The position numbers and the translations under genes were made by a program. From the NCBI GenBank assembly GCA_963730735.1, contig CAVSSX010000007.1:1740634-1804633 (forward strand): a stretch of 64,000 nt of DNA. Reading direction: 5' to 3'. This document shows, piece after piece, positions 55,675 through 64,000 of this stretch (position 1 is its first letter; every line of letters starts with the position of its first letter). The stretch is from CAVSSX01 sp963730735 (GTDB lineage Bacteria; Actinomycetota; Acidimicrobiia; Acidimicrobiales; RAAP-2). The notes under the pieces are model-generated. The model was not told where the DNA came from. It searched no databases and worked only from the letters and a program-made list of their open reading frames with translations.

Positions 55675-56844
55675 ATGAGTATCACCGCGGCACCGGGGTT
55701 CGTGGCCGCCGGGGGGTCGGTCGGCATCAAGGCCGGGGGCACCCCGGACCTGGCCGTCGTGGCCACCGTCGACGGACGGGCCGTGCCGGCGGCCGGCGTC
55801 TTCACGCCCAATCTGGCCGCGGCGGCGCCGGTCCAGGTGAGCCGGGCCCACCTCGGGGCGACGGGGAGCCGGGCGGCCGCCGTCGTCCTGACCTCGGGCA
55901 ACGCCAATGCTGCCACCGGCGCACCGGGGGTGGCGGCCGCCGAGCGGCTCTGCACCCTGGTCGGTGCGGAGGTCGGGGCGCCCTCGGACCACGTGCTGGT
56001 CTGCCAGACCGGCCTGATCGGCATCCCGTTCCCCCTGGACGCGGTGGACGGGGCGGTGCGGCCGCTGGTGGCCACCCGGGCCGGGGGACCGGCGGCCGGC
56101 GTGGCGGCGGCCACGGCGATCATGACCACCGACACGGTGCGCAAGGAGGTGGTCGTGGCCGGCGACGGCTACGTGGTGGGGGGGATGGCGAAAGGCGCCG
56201 CCATGCTGGCCCCCAACATGGCCACCATGCTGGCCGTCCTCACGACCGACGCCCGTCTCGAGCCCGACGTCCTCCAGGGCGTCCTGGCCCGGGCCGTCGG
56301 GCCCTCGTTCAACGCCATGACCGTCGACGGGTGCACCTCGACCAACGACACGGTGCTCCTCCTGGCCAGCGGCCTCGGGCCGGTGCCGGCGCTCGAGGCC
56401 TTCGAGGCGGCCGTCACCGAGGCCTGCGGGTCCCTGGCCGCCCAGATGGTGGCCGATGCCGAGGGGGCGACCAAATTCGTCCGCATCCACGTGAACGGGG
56501 CGCGCACCGACGCCGACGCCCACCGGGCGGCCCACCAGGTCGCCGACTCGCTCCTGGTCAAGTGCTCGCTCAACGGGGAGGATGCCTACTGGGGCCGGGT
56601 GGTGAGCGAGCTCGGCTGCGCCGGGATCGCCTTCGACATCGACCGGGTCTCGGTGGCCTACGGGGGGATCACGGTGTGCCGAGACGGCGTGGCGGCGGCC
56701 CACGACGAGCGGGCGTTGGCCGTCCACATGGCCGGGCGGGACCTCGAGCTGACCTGCGACCTCGGACTGGGCACGGGTCGGGGCGTGGTGCTGACCACCG
56801 ACCTCGGCTACGGCTACATCGACGAGAATCGGACGACCTCGTGA
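55675..56844 (+). CDS. argJ: Bifunctional glutamate N-acetyltransferase / ornithine acetyltransferase
   Basis: The 389-residue protein recycles the acetyl group between acetylornithine and glutamate. The self-cleavage site is in GAAMLAPNMATMLAVLTTDA, where the Thr of MATML becomes the N-terminal nucleophile. VCQTGLIGIPFPLD, AMTVDGCTSTNDTVLLLASG and VKCSLNGEDAYWGRVVSELG are typical. Start ATG 55675, 46 bases after argC; the open frame extends further upstream without conservation. Stop overlaps argB GTG. Confidence 0.96.
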   Translation: MSITAAPGFVAAGGSVGIKAGGTPDLAVVATVDGRAVPAAGVFTPNLAAAAPVQVSRAHLGATGSRAAAVVLTSGNANAATGAPGVAAAERLCTLVGAEVGAPSDHVLVCQTGLIGIPFPLDAVDGAVRPLVATRAGGPAAGVAAATAIMTTDTVRKEVVVAGDGYVVGGMAKGAAMLAPNMATMLAVLTTDARLEPDVLQGVLARAVGPSFNAMTVDGCTSTNDTVLLLASGLGPVPALEAFEAAVTEACGSLAAQMVADAEGATKFVRIHVNGARTDADAHRAAHQVADSLLVKCSLNGEDAYWGRVVSELGCAGIAFDIDRVSVAYGGITVCRDGVAAAHDERALAVHMAGRDLELTCDLGLGTGRGVVLTTDLGYGYIDENRTTS

Positions 56845-57791
56845 GCACCGGCACCGGGCAACCCGGGTTCACCACCCTCGATCCGGTCGACGCCGCCGGC
56901 GGGGGTCCGACCGGTGGCCGCCGGAGCTCGGACCCCCAGGCCACGGCGGCGCTCCTGGTGGAGGCGCTGCCCTACATCCGCCAGTTCGCCGGCAAGGTCG
57001 TGGTGGTCAAGTACGGGGGCAACGCCCTCGGCGGCGAGGCGGGCGGCGAGGCGGCGGCGCTGGCCGCCTTCGCCCAGGACATGGTGCTCCTCGGCTCGGT
57101 CGGCATCCTCCCGGTGGTGGTGCACGGCGGCGGTCCCCAGATCGGGGACCTGATGCGCCGACTGGGCAAGGAGACCGAGTTCCGCGACGGCCTACGGGTG
57201 ACCGACGCCGAGACCCTCGACATCGCCCGGATGGTGCTGGTCGGCAAAGTGAACCGGGACATCGTGTCGGCGATCAACGTCCACGGCCCGCTGGCCGTCG
57301 GTCTGTCGGGGGAGGACGCCAACCTCATCACCGCCGGGCCTCGCCACGTCGACCTCGGCTTCGTGGGCGACGTGGTCAGCGTCGACCCGACCATCCTGCA
57401 ACGTCTGTTGAGCCAGGGCCTGATCCCGGTGCTGGCCACCATCGGCGCCGACGCCGCCGGCCAGGCCTACAACATCAACGCCGACACCGTGGCCGGGGCG
57501 ATCGCCGAGACCCTGGGAGCCGAGAAGCTGCTGTTCCTCACCGACATCGAGGGTCTGCGGGCGGCGCCCGACGACCCGGGCACGCTGATCCATCAGGCCA
57601 CGGCGGCGGTCCTCGACCAGCTGGTCGAGAGTGGCGGGGTGGTGGGCGGCATGGTGCCCAAGGTCGAGGCCTGCGCCCGGGCGGTCCGGCACGGCGTCGC
57701 CGGGGCGCACATCCTGGACGGTCGGGTGCCCCACGCGCTCCTGCTCGAGCTCTTCACCGACGGTGGCGTGGGCACCATGGTGCGGGCATGA
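56841..57791 (+). CDS. argB: Acetylglutamate kinase
   Basis: The 316-residue amino acid kinase has VVVVKYGGNALGG, ILPVVVHGGGPQIGDLMRRLG, LLSQGLIPVLATIGADAAGQAYNINADTVAGAIAETL and KLLFLTDIEGL. The N-terminal 35-residue Gly/Pro-rich extension precedes the region with the helix LVEALPYIRQFAGK; this N-terminal helix is the one used by arginine-inhibited hexameric enzymes, so feedback inhibition is likely. Start GTG 56841 within argJ stop; stop overlaps argD ATG. Confidence 0.96.
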   Translation: MSTGTGQPGFTTLDPVDAAGGGPTGGRRSSDPQATAALLVEALPYIRQFAGKVVVVKYGGNALGGEAGGEAAALAAFAQDMVLLGSVGILPVVVHGGGPQIGDLMRRLGKETEFRDGLRVTDAETLDIARMVLVGKVNRDIVSAINVHGPLAVGLSGEDANLITAGPRHVDLGFVGDVVSVDPTILQRLLSQGLIPVLATIGADAAGQAYNINADTVAGAIAETLGAEKLLFLTDIEGLRAAPDDPGTLIHQATAAVLDQLVESGGVVGGMVPKVEACARAVRHGVAGAHILDGRVPHALLLELFTDGGVGTMVRA

Positions 57792-58984
57792 CCCCGCCCA
57801 CCGGGAGCGACGGGGCGGCCGGCATCGACCGCAGCGCCCTCATGCGGACCTATCCCGATCCGGCGGTCACCTTCGTCCGGGGTGAGGGCACGGTGCTGTT
57901 CGACCAGTCGGGGGCGTCCTACCTGGACTTCATCTCGGGCCTGGCCGTGACCTCGCTCGGCCATGCCCATCCGGTGGTGGCCGACGCCATCGCCACCCAG
58001 GCCCGGACGCTGTCGCACGTCTCCAACCTCTACGGCAACGTCCTCGGACCCGAGGTGGCCGTCACCCTCGACCGGCTGATCGGGGGCGGCACCGACCGGG
58101 CCGGCGGCCAGGTGTTCTTCACCAACTCGGGGGCCGAAGCCAACGAGTGCGCCCTCAAGCTGGCCCGCAAGTGGGCCGGCGGGGGTCGCTACGTGGTCGT
58201 GTCGACCCTGGGGTCCTTCCACGGCCGGACCCTGGCCACGCTCACGGCCACCGGCCAGCTGGCCAAGCACGTCGGGTTCGAGCCGCTGCCCGAGGGGTTC
58301 GTGCACGTGCCCTACGACGACCTCGAGGCGCTCTCGGCGGCGCTCGATCCCGAGATCGTGGCCGGCGTGCTGGTCGAGCCGATCCAGGGTGAGAACGGGG
58401 TGGTCGTGCCCTCGTCGGACTACCTGGCCGGCATCCGGACGCTGTGCACCGAACGCGGGGCGCTGTTGATGCTGGACGAGGTCCAGACCGGGATGGGCCG
58501 CACCGGCACCTGGTTCGCCTTCCAGCAGCTCGGCCTCGAGCCGGACGTCGTGACGATGGCCAAGGCGCTCGGCAACGGCATGCCGGTCGGTGCGTGCTGG
58601 GCCCGGGGCGAGGTGGCGGCGGCGTTCGGGCCCGGCGACCACGGCTCCACCTACGGCGGCCAGCCCCTGGCCATGTCGGCGGTCCGGGCGACCCTGGCCG
58701 TGATGGAGGCCGAGGACGTCCCGGCCCGAGCGACCCGAGCCGGGGCGCGGCTGGCGGCCGGGCTGGCGACCCTGCCCCACATCGGCTCGGTGCGGGGCGC
58801 CGGTCTGCTGCTGGCGGCGGAATTCGATGACGAGCGCTCGCCGGCGGTGGCCGCCGCCGCCATGGCCGCCGGGTTGCTGGTCAACCCGGTCCGGCCGAAC
58901 GCCATCCGGCTGGCACCCCCGTTGCTGGTCAGCGACGGTGAGGTCGACCGGGCCGTCGAGATCTTGGGCACGGTCCTGTCATGA
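57788..58984 (+). CDS. argD: Acetylornithine aminotransferase
   Basis: The 398-residue PLP enzyme (class III aminotransferase) has YLDFISGLAVTSLGHAHP, VFFTNSGAEANECALKLARK, SFHGRTLATLTATGQ, LLMLDEVQTGMGRTG and the Schiff-base lysine in VTMAKALGNGMPVGACW, then GDHGSTYGGQPLAM. Start ATG 57788 within the argB stop. It is intact. Confidence 0.96.
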   Translation: MTPPTGSDGAAGIDRSALMRTYPDPAVTFVRGEGTVLFDQSGASYLDFISGLAVTSLGHAHPVVADAIATQARTLSHVSNLYGNVLGPEVAVTLDRLIGGGTDRAGGQVFFTNSGAEANECALKLARKWAGGGRYVVVSTLGSFHGRTLATLTATGQLAKHVGFEPLPEGFVHVPYDDLEALSAALDPEIVAGVLVEPIQGENGVVVPSSDYLAGIRTLCTERGALLMLDEVQTGMGRTGTWFAFQQLGLEPDVVTMAKALGNGMPVGACWARGEVAAAFGPGDHGSTYGGQPLAMSAVRATLAVMEAEDVPARATRAGARLAAGLATLPHIGSVRGAGLLLAAEFDDERSPAVAAAAMAAGLLVNPVRPNAIRLAPPLLVSDGEVDRAVEILGTVLS

Positions 58985-58997
58985 CGGCGGTCCGGTC

Positions 58998-59951
58998 GTG
59001 AGCCCGACCCGGCACTTCCTCGACATCGACGACCTGGACGTCGAGGAGCTCGACCAGCTCCTCGGCCTGGCCGAGCGGTCGGACCTGCCGCCGGCCCTGG
59101 CCGGGCGGGGCGTGGCCACGGTGTTCGAGAAGCCCTCGGCCCGCAGCCGCAGCTCCACGGAGATGGCGGTGGTCGACCTGGGCGGTCACCCGGTCTACAT
59201 CCAGGGCCCCGAAGTCGGTCTCGACACCCGGGAATCGGCCGAGGACGTGGCCCGGACCCTGGGCTCGTTCCACCGGGTGCTCTGTGCCCGGGTCTTCGAC
59301 CACGAGATCCTGGTGCGGATGGCCGCTGCCCTCGACGGCAGCGGGTTCGACGTGCCGGTGGTCAACCTGCTGTCGGACCTGGCCCACCCCTGTCAGGCCG
59401 TGGCCGACCTGCTCACCCTGCGAGAGGTGCTGTCGCCGGACGCCGGGCCGGCCGACCTGACCGGTCGGTCGATCGCCTACGTCGGTGACGGCAACAACGT
59501 CTGCCGATCGCTGGCCAAGGCCGGGTTGATGGCCGGGATGGACGTGCGGGTGGCCACCCCGCCCGGGTACGCCCTGTCGCCGGGGGACCGGGCGGCGCTC
59601 GAGGCGCTGTCGGCTACCGCCGGACGGGGAGGGACGCTGGCGGTGACCACGGACCCGGCCGCCGCCGTGGACGGCGCCGACTCGATCTACACCGACGTCT
59701 GGACGTCCATGGGCCAGGAAGAGGAGACGACGGCCCGTCGGCGGGACTTCCTCGGCTTCTGCGTCGACGCCGAGCTGGTGGCCAGGGCCAAGCCGACGGC
59801 GGCCGTGCTCCACTGCCTACCGGCCCATCGGGGCGAGGAGATCTCGGCCGAGGTCCTCGAGGGGCCCCAGAGCGTGGTGTGGCGCCAGGCGGGCCACCGG
59901 CGCACCGCCATGCGGGGGCTCTTCGCCTGGCTGCTCGAGCGGGAGGGGTGA
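58998..59951 (+). CDS. argF: Ornithine carbamoyltransferase with variant SARSR carbamoyl-phosphate motif
   Basis: The 317-residue protein forms citrulline. The usual STRTR phosphate-binding motif reads FEKPSARSRSSTEMAV; the two Arg are kept and two Thr are changed to Ala and Ser. After it, LGGHPVYIQGPEVGLDTRESAEDVARTLGS fits. NLLSDLAHPCQAVADLLTL, IAYVGDGNNVCRSL, DVWTSMGQEEE and HCLPAHRGEEI (catalytic Cys) confirm OTC rather than ATC. GTG 58998 is 13 bases after argD. The motif variant is known to me from related actinobacterial sequences. Confidence 0.94.
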   Translation: MSPTRHFLDIDDLDVEELDQLLGLAERSDLPPALAGRGVATVFEKPSARSRSSTEMAVVDLGGHPVYIQGPEVGLDTRESAEDVARTLGSFHRVLCARVFDHEILVRMAAALDGSGFDVPVVNLLSDLAHPCQAVADLLTLREVLSPDAGPADLTGRSIAYVGDGNNVCRSLAKAGLMAGMDVRVATPPGYALSPGDRAALEALSATAGRGGTLAVTTDPAAAVDGADSIYTDVWTSMGQEEETTARRRDFLGFCVDAELVARAKPTAAVLHCLPAHRGEEISAEVLEGPQSVVWRQAGHRRTAMRGLFAWLLEREG

Positions 59952-59956
59952 CCGGC

Positions 59957-60448
59957 ATGCGGGTCACCAAGCACCAACGCCAACACCGGATCACCAAGCT
60001 GCTCGAGACGCAGGCGGTGGCCAACCAGTCGCAATTGGTCGAGCTGCTCGGGGCCGAGGGGATCGAGGCCACCCAGACCACCGTCTCGCGTGATCTCGAG
60101 GAGCTCGGGGCGGTCAAGGTCCGGCTCCCGGGCGGTGACGGCGCCTACGCCCTACCCGAGCTGCCGGTGCACCAGATCGCCCCGAGCGACCATCTGCGGC
60201 GGGTCATGGGGGAGTGGGTGGTGGAGGTCGCCCGGTCGGGCAACCTGATCGTGCTGCGGACCCCGCCGGGTTGTGCCCATGTCGTAGGCTCGGCGCTCGA
60301 CCGCAGCGGCCTCGATGGCTTTCTCGGCACGGTCGCCGGCGACGACACGGTGCTGGTAGTGGTGGCCGAGGATGTCGGAGGACCCGTCGCCGACCAGCTG
60401 GCCCAGCTGGCCGGCCTGCGCCCGCCGGCATCGGACACCGAGGAGTAG
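59957..60448 (+). CDS. argR: Arginine repressor
   Basis: The 163-residue protein has an N-terminal winged helix (KHQRQHRITKLLETQAVANQSQLVELLGAEGIEATQTTVSRDLEELGAVKVR) and a C-terminal hexamerisation and arginine-binding domain (LRTPPGCAHVVGSALDRSG, LGTVAGDDTVLVV with the GTxAGDDT arginine site). It should bind the ARG box in the argC promoter and thereby regulate its own operon. Start ATG 59957, five bases after argF. Confidence 0.96.
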   Translation: MRVTKHQRQHRITKLLETQAVANQSQLVELLGAEGIEATQTTVSRDLEELGAVKVRLPGGDGAYALPELPVHQIAPSDHLRRVMGEWVVEVARSGNLIVLRTPPGCAHVVGSALDRSGLDGFLGTVAGDDTVLVVVAEDVGGPVADQLAQLAGLRPPASDTEE

Positions 60449-60553
60449 CGCCCGCGGATGGCGGGCCCGAGCCGAGACCTGCGCTGACCGGCAACGACGA
60501 CGAGAACTGGCGGGTGCACCGGGCACCCAACGATGGCGAAAGGATGCGACAGC

Positions 60554-61786
60554 ATGGCTAAGCGGGTGGTGCTCGCCTACAGCGGAGGCCTCGACACTTC
60601 GGTGGCGGTGCGCTGGTTGATCGAGAACGAGGGCGTCGAGGTCATCGCAGTGGCCGTCGACGTCGGTCAGGCCGCCGACAAGGGCGGCGAGGACTGGGAC
60701 GCCATCCGGGAGCGGGCGCTCGCCGCCGGGGCCATCGAGGCCGTCGTGGTGGACGCCCGACGGGAGATGGCCGAGCAATTCTGCGTCCCGGCGATCAAGG
60801 CCAATGCCAAGTACGAGGGCAAGTACCCGCTGGTGTCGGCGCTCTCCCGCCCGGTCATCGTGCGCCACCTGGTCGCCGAGGCGAGGCGGCACGGCGCCGA
60901 TGCGGTGGCCCACGGCTGTACCGGCAAGGGCAACGACCAGGTCCGCTTCGAGGTCGGCACGCGCTCGCTTGCCCCGGATCTCGAGGTGCTGGCCCCGGCC
61001 CGCGTCTGGGGCCTGACCAGGGCCGACTGCGTGGACCTGGCGGCCCGCTGGGACATCCCGATCTCGGTGACGATGGACAAGCTGTACTCGATCGACGAGA
61101 ACCTCTGGGGCAAGGCCATCGAGTGCGGGGTGATCGAGGACCCCTGGGCCCCGGCACCCGACGACGTCTACACGTTGACCGTGCCCACGGCCACGGCGCC
61201 GGTCGAGTGTGTCGTCGGCTTCGAGGCCGGTGTGCCGGTGTCCCTCGACGGCCGTTCGCTGTCGGCCGACGCCCTGATCGACGAGATCGGCCGGTTGGCC
61301 GGCTCCACGGGCTTCGGTCGCCTCGACATGGTCGAGAACCGCCGGGTCGGCATCAAGAGCCGTGAGGTCTACGAATGCCCCGGGGCCCTGGCCCTGCTGG
61401 TGGCCCACGCCGACCTCGAGGACCTGACCCTCGAACGGGACCTCCAGCACGAGAAGGCCCGGCTCGAGCCGCGGTGGTCCGAGCTGGTCTACGACGGACT
61501 GTGGTTCTCGCCGCTCAAGCGGGCGCTCGACGCCTTCATCGACGACTCGCAGCGCCACGTCACCGGCGAGGTCAAGCTGCGGTTCGAGACGCCCGGCACG
61601 TGCACCGTGGTGGGCCGTCGCAGCCCGGTGGCGCTCTACGACCACGGCCTGGCCACCTACGATGCGTCCGACACGTTCCGCCACGCCGACGCCGAAGGGT
61701 TCGTCCGCCTGTGGGGGCTGGGTGTCGCCACCTGGGCAGCACGGCAGGGTGATGGCGCGGGTGACGGGCTGACCAGGGGGGCATGA
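60554..61786 (+). CDS. argG: Argininosuccinate synthase
   Basis: The 410-residue protein joins citrulline and aspartate using ATP. RVVLAYSGGLDTSVAVRWL is the PP-motif; YEGKYPLVSALSRPVIVRHLV, HGCTGKGNDQVRFEVG, YSIDENLWGKAIECG, GRLDMVENRRVGIKSREVYE and LTLERDLQHEK follow. I chose ATG 60554, with AAAGGA nine bases upstream; ATG 60533 is seven codons earlier. It lies 105 bases after argR. Stop overlaps argH. Confidence 0.96.
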   Translation: MAKRVVLAYSGGLDTSVAVRWLIENEGVEVIAVAVDVGQAADKGGEDWDAIRERALAAGAIEAVVVDARREMAEQFCVPAIKANAKYEGKYPLVSALSRPVIVRHLVAEARRHGADAVAHGCTGKGNDQVRFEVGTRSLAPDLEVLAPARVWGLTRADCVDLAARWDIPISVTMDKLYSIDENLWGKAIECGVIEDPWAPAPDDVYTLTVPTATAPVECVVGFEAGVPVSLDGRSLSADALIDEIGRLAGSTGFGRLDMVENRRVGIKSREVYECPGALALLVAHADLEDLTLERDLQHEKARLEPRWSELVYDGLWFSPLKRALDAFIDDSQRHVTGEVKLRFETPGTCTVVGRRSPVALYDHGLATYDASDTFRHADAEGFVRLWGLGVATWAARQGDGAGDGLTRGA

Positions 61787-63199
61787 TGACGCTGTGGCAG
61801 GGCCGGCTGGGCGACGGCATGGCCGAGGAGGTCGCCGAGTTCTCGGTCAGCGTGGGTGTCGACCAGGCGCTGGCGGTCGACGACCTGGCCGGCTCGCGGG
61901 CCCACGTGAAGGGTCTGGCCCGGGCCGGGATCATCGCCGACGAGGAGGCCAAGGTGCTGCTGGCGGCGCTCGACGCCGTCGAAGCGGAATTCGTGGCCGG
62001 CGACTTCACCTTCGAGCCGGGCGACGAGGACGTCCACACCGCCGTCGAACGGCGGGTGACGGAACTGGCCGGGGACATCGGGGCCAAGCTCCACACCGGC
62101 CGCAGCCGCAACGACCAGGTGGCCACGGACACCCGTCTGTGGTGCCGACGGTCGCTTGACGGCGATCGCCGTCGAGGTGCTGGGGTTCCAAGAAGTGCTC
62201 CTCAACCGGGCCACCGAGGCCGGCGACGCCTACCTGCCGGGCTACACCCATCTCCAGCGGGCCCAACCGGTGTTGCTGGCCCACCATCTCCTGGCCCACG
62301 GCTGGGCGCTGGCCCGCGACGTCGATCGTCTGGTGGCCACCGTGGAGCGCCTCGAACGTGTCGCCGCTCGGGGCCGGGGCCCTGGCCGGGTCGTCGCTGC
62401 CCCTCGATCCCGACTTCGTGGCCGAAGAGCTGGGGTTCAGCTCGCGGTTCGAGAACTCCCTGGATGCGGTGTCGCGACCGGGACTTCGTGGCCGAGAGCC
62501 TCTTCGACCTGGCCCTGTGCGGGATCCACCTCTCTCGGCTGGGCGAGGAGATGGTGCTGTGGTCGACCGAGGAATTCGGCTTCTGCACGCTGGACGACGC
62601 CTACGCCACCGGCAGCTCGATGCTGCCCCAGAAGAAGAACCCCGACGTGGCCGAGCTCGCCCGGGGCAAGGCCGGTCGCCTCATCGGCAACCTGACGTCG
62701 CTGCTCGTGACCTTGAAGGGCCTGCCGTTGGCGTACAACCGGGACCTCCAGGAGGACAAGGAGCCCCTCGATCGACTCGGTCGTCCAGGTCAGCCGGGCC
62801 GTCCGGGCCCTGGCCGGCCTCTACGCCACCGCCACCTGGAACCTCGAGCGGATGCGCTCGGCGGCCGACGGACCGGCCGCCGCCGCCGTCGACCTGGCCG
62901 AGATGCTCGTCGAGGGGGGCATGCCCTTCCGTCAGGCCCACGCCCTGGTGGGTGGGCTGGTCCGCGACTCGCTCGAGCGGCACGTCCCGTTGGCCGAGCT
63001 GGTGCAGGCCCACCCCGACCTGGGGGAGGCCGGTGCCCGGCTGCTCGACCCCGGGGTGGCCGTGACCCACCGGACCACGCCCGGTGGGGCCGGTCCCGGC
63101 GCCGGTGGCCGACCAGACTGGCACGCTTCGCCCGCCGACTCGACGTCGATCGGACCCGAGCTGGGGCTCCTGCCCGGGGGCGGGCTGCCGCCCGGGTGA
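61783..63199 (+). CDS. argH: Argininosuccinate lyase with seven +1 frame breaks
   Basis: The last step of arginine synthesis. In-order motifs across frames: LWQGRLGDGMAEEVAEFSVSVGVDQ, KLHTGRSRNDQVATDTRLW, GYTHLQRAQPVLLAHHLLAHGW, VSPLGAGALAGSSLPLD, the catalytic signature GSSMLPQKKNPDVAELARGK, and MRSAADGPAAAAVDLAEMLVEGGMPFRQAHALVGGLV. Single extra bases occur near 62156, 62356, 62475, 62771, 63098, 63117 and 63160; deleting all seven gives 1410 bases and a 469-residue protein of normal length. The last three cancel, so the literal end is in frame. ATG 61783 overlaps the argG stop. Confidence 0.92.
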
Positions 63200-63794
63200 G
63201 CCCGCCGGCCCGCCGCCCGCTCACCCGGGACGAGCTGACCGGCGACCCCGGTGACATCGGCCCGTTCCTCTTGAACAAGCTGGTGGTGCGGGGGGAGCGG
63301 TGCGGTCGGATCGTGGAGGTCGAGGGCTACCGGGGCGCCGAGGATGCGGCGTCCCACGCCTACCGGGGCCGGACGCTCCGCAACGCCACGATGTTCGGTC
63401 CGCCGGGCCGCCTCTACGTGTACTTCACCTACGGGATGCACTTCTGCGCCAACGTCGTGTGCGGGGACGAGGGCGAGGCCCAGGCGGTGCTCCTGCGGGC
63501 CCTCGCCCCGGTCGACGGCCTGGCGGCCATGCGTGCCGCCCGACCGGCGGCCCGGCGGGACGTCGATCTGTGCAACGGCCCGGCCAAGCTGTGCCAGGCC
63601 TTCGACATCACCCGGGAACTGGACGGCAGCGACCTGGTTGGTGGGGGGCGGTCACCTTGTGCGACGACGGCACGCCGCCGCCGACCGATCCCGGGGTCGG
63701 CCCGAGGGTGGGGATCAGCACCGCCCGTGAGCTGCTCTTACGCTGGTGGGTGGCCGGGGATTCGCATGTCTCCGAGGGTCGTCCGCTAGTGTGA
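63196..63794 (+). CDS. 3-methyladenine DNA glycosylase (AAG/MPG family), one frame break
   Basis: Base-excision enzyme removing alkylated purines. GTG 63196 overlaps the argH stop. FLLNKLVVRGERCGRIVEVEGYRG...DAASHAYRGRT holds the catalytic Glu and Tyr/His, then RNATMFGPPGRLYVYFTYGMHFCANVV and VLLRALAPVDGLAAMR, with DLCNGPAKLCQAFDI. At the G run 63643-63648 the frame changes (one G missing or two extra); the restored GAVTLCDDG...VGPRVGISTARELLLRWWVAGDSHVS completes the fold to TGA 63792-63794. About 199 residues. Confidence 0.9.
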
Positions 63795-63868
63795 CTATTC
63801 GGGTACGAGGGTTACCGGAACGTGGTCGCTTCGCATCGACCGCCTCCCGGAGTACGCGTCCCGCTGCG

Positions 63869-63897
63869 TTGACCACACGGTCAGCAGCTGTTAGAGT
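63869..63897 (+). promoter_or_regulatory. Strong sigma-70-type promoter (TTGACC-17-TAGAGT) at the right edge
   Basis: TTGACC (63869-63874), 17 bases, TAGAGT (63892-63897), the best -35/-10 pair in the window. Transcription would start near 63904. No gene starts within the remaining 100 bases, so it drives something outside, possibly a stable RNA operon. Confidence 0.6.
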
Positions 63898-63903
63898 GTT
63901 CTT

Positions 63904-63946
63904 CCCGCCGCACATGGGAGCGCCAGTACGGAGCGCCCGTGGCGGG
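63904..63946 (+). other. Foldable leader after the right-edge promoter
   Basis: CCCGCC (63904-63909) pairs with GGCGGG (63941-63946), enclosing two direct copies of GGAGCGCC separated by AGTAC. It begins at the predicted start point. Structured, non-coding leaders of this kind precede rRNA operons in some actinobacteria; a continuing sequence is needed to tell. Confidence 0.4.
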
Positions 63947-64000
63947 AACCGAGGAAATCGTCAGCGGGCGTCAGCCTGGGGCGAGGACCCTCGGGAGTCC

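Overview
The window is high-GC DNA (strong G/C preference at third codon positions, many GTG starts, genes overlapping by ATGA/GTGA) from an actinobacterium. I lean to class Acidimicrobiia. Evidence for Actinobacteria: an mIHF-type nucleoid protein, a PriA without helicase motifs, an F420/Ddn-type reductase family gene, a menaquinone pathway, and gene order close to Mycobacterium (pyrR-pyrB-pyrC-carAB-pyrF-mihF-gmk-rpoZ-coaBC-metK-priA-def-fmt...rpe-rib; infC-rpmI-rplT-tsnR-pheST-argCJBDFRGH). The secreted CAP protein with 42-residue DGGIFxFGDA repeats and the ArgF motif variant are what point toward Acidimicrobiia. The class assignment is inference.

Layout. 1-4.0 kb: menaquinone genes (menB end, menA, menH, menD). 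4.0-11.8 kb: carotenoid oxygenase, tyrS, small conserved genes, an Fe-S assembly protein, an aldo/keto reductase and a Ddn-type reductase. 11.8-17.3 kb: shikimate genes aroC-aroK-aroB-aroQ, then an M24 peptidase, efp and nusB. 17.4-26.9 kb: pyrimidine operon pyrR-pyrB-pyrC-carA-carB-pyrD-pyrF behind a PyrR-binding RNA hairpin. 26.9-34.2 kb: mihF, gmk, rpoZ, coaBC, metK, priA, def, fmt, then a trans-aconitate methyltransferase-like gene. 35-38 kb: two reverse-strand redox genes (aldehyde dehydrogenase, transhydrogenase). 38.1-42.9 kb: rpe-ribD-ribBA-ribH, then hisG and a small OB-fold-like gene. 42.9-45.7 kb: a decayed short-chain dehydrogenase, a small unknown gene, a cold-shock gene, a membrane protein and a DUF1844-like gene. 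45.9-51.8 kb: infC-rpmI-rplT-RNA methyltransferase-pheS-pheT. 52-54.3 kb: an HTH gene and the secreted CAP/repeat protein. 54.6-63.2 kb: the complete arginine cluster argCJBDFRGH with its own repressor and an ARG-box promoter, then a 3-methyladenine glycosylase. The right end holds a strong promoter-like sequence and a foldable leader whose gene lies outside.

The window is mostly housekeeping. I found no CRISPR array, insertion sequence, prophage, tRNA or rRNA gene, and no convincing new defence or biosynthetic system. The most interesting signals are regulatory: a PyrR loop just before the pyrR ribosome site, an ArgR-type box inside the argC promoter, a KstR-like palindrome on the ribD promoter, a probable ATA start for infC, and a recurrent TANNNT-N6-8-start arrangement that indicates leaderless mRNAs.

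Quality warning: at least 20 single-base frame changes, mostly one extra base, interrupt conserved essential genes (menH, menD, tyrS, aroC, aroK, aroB, the peptidase, pyrR, coaBC, infC, argH and others). They cluster in 2-18 kb and at 62-63.7 kb. I treat them as probable consensus errors and give the full-length gene in each case.
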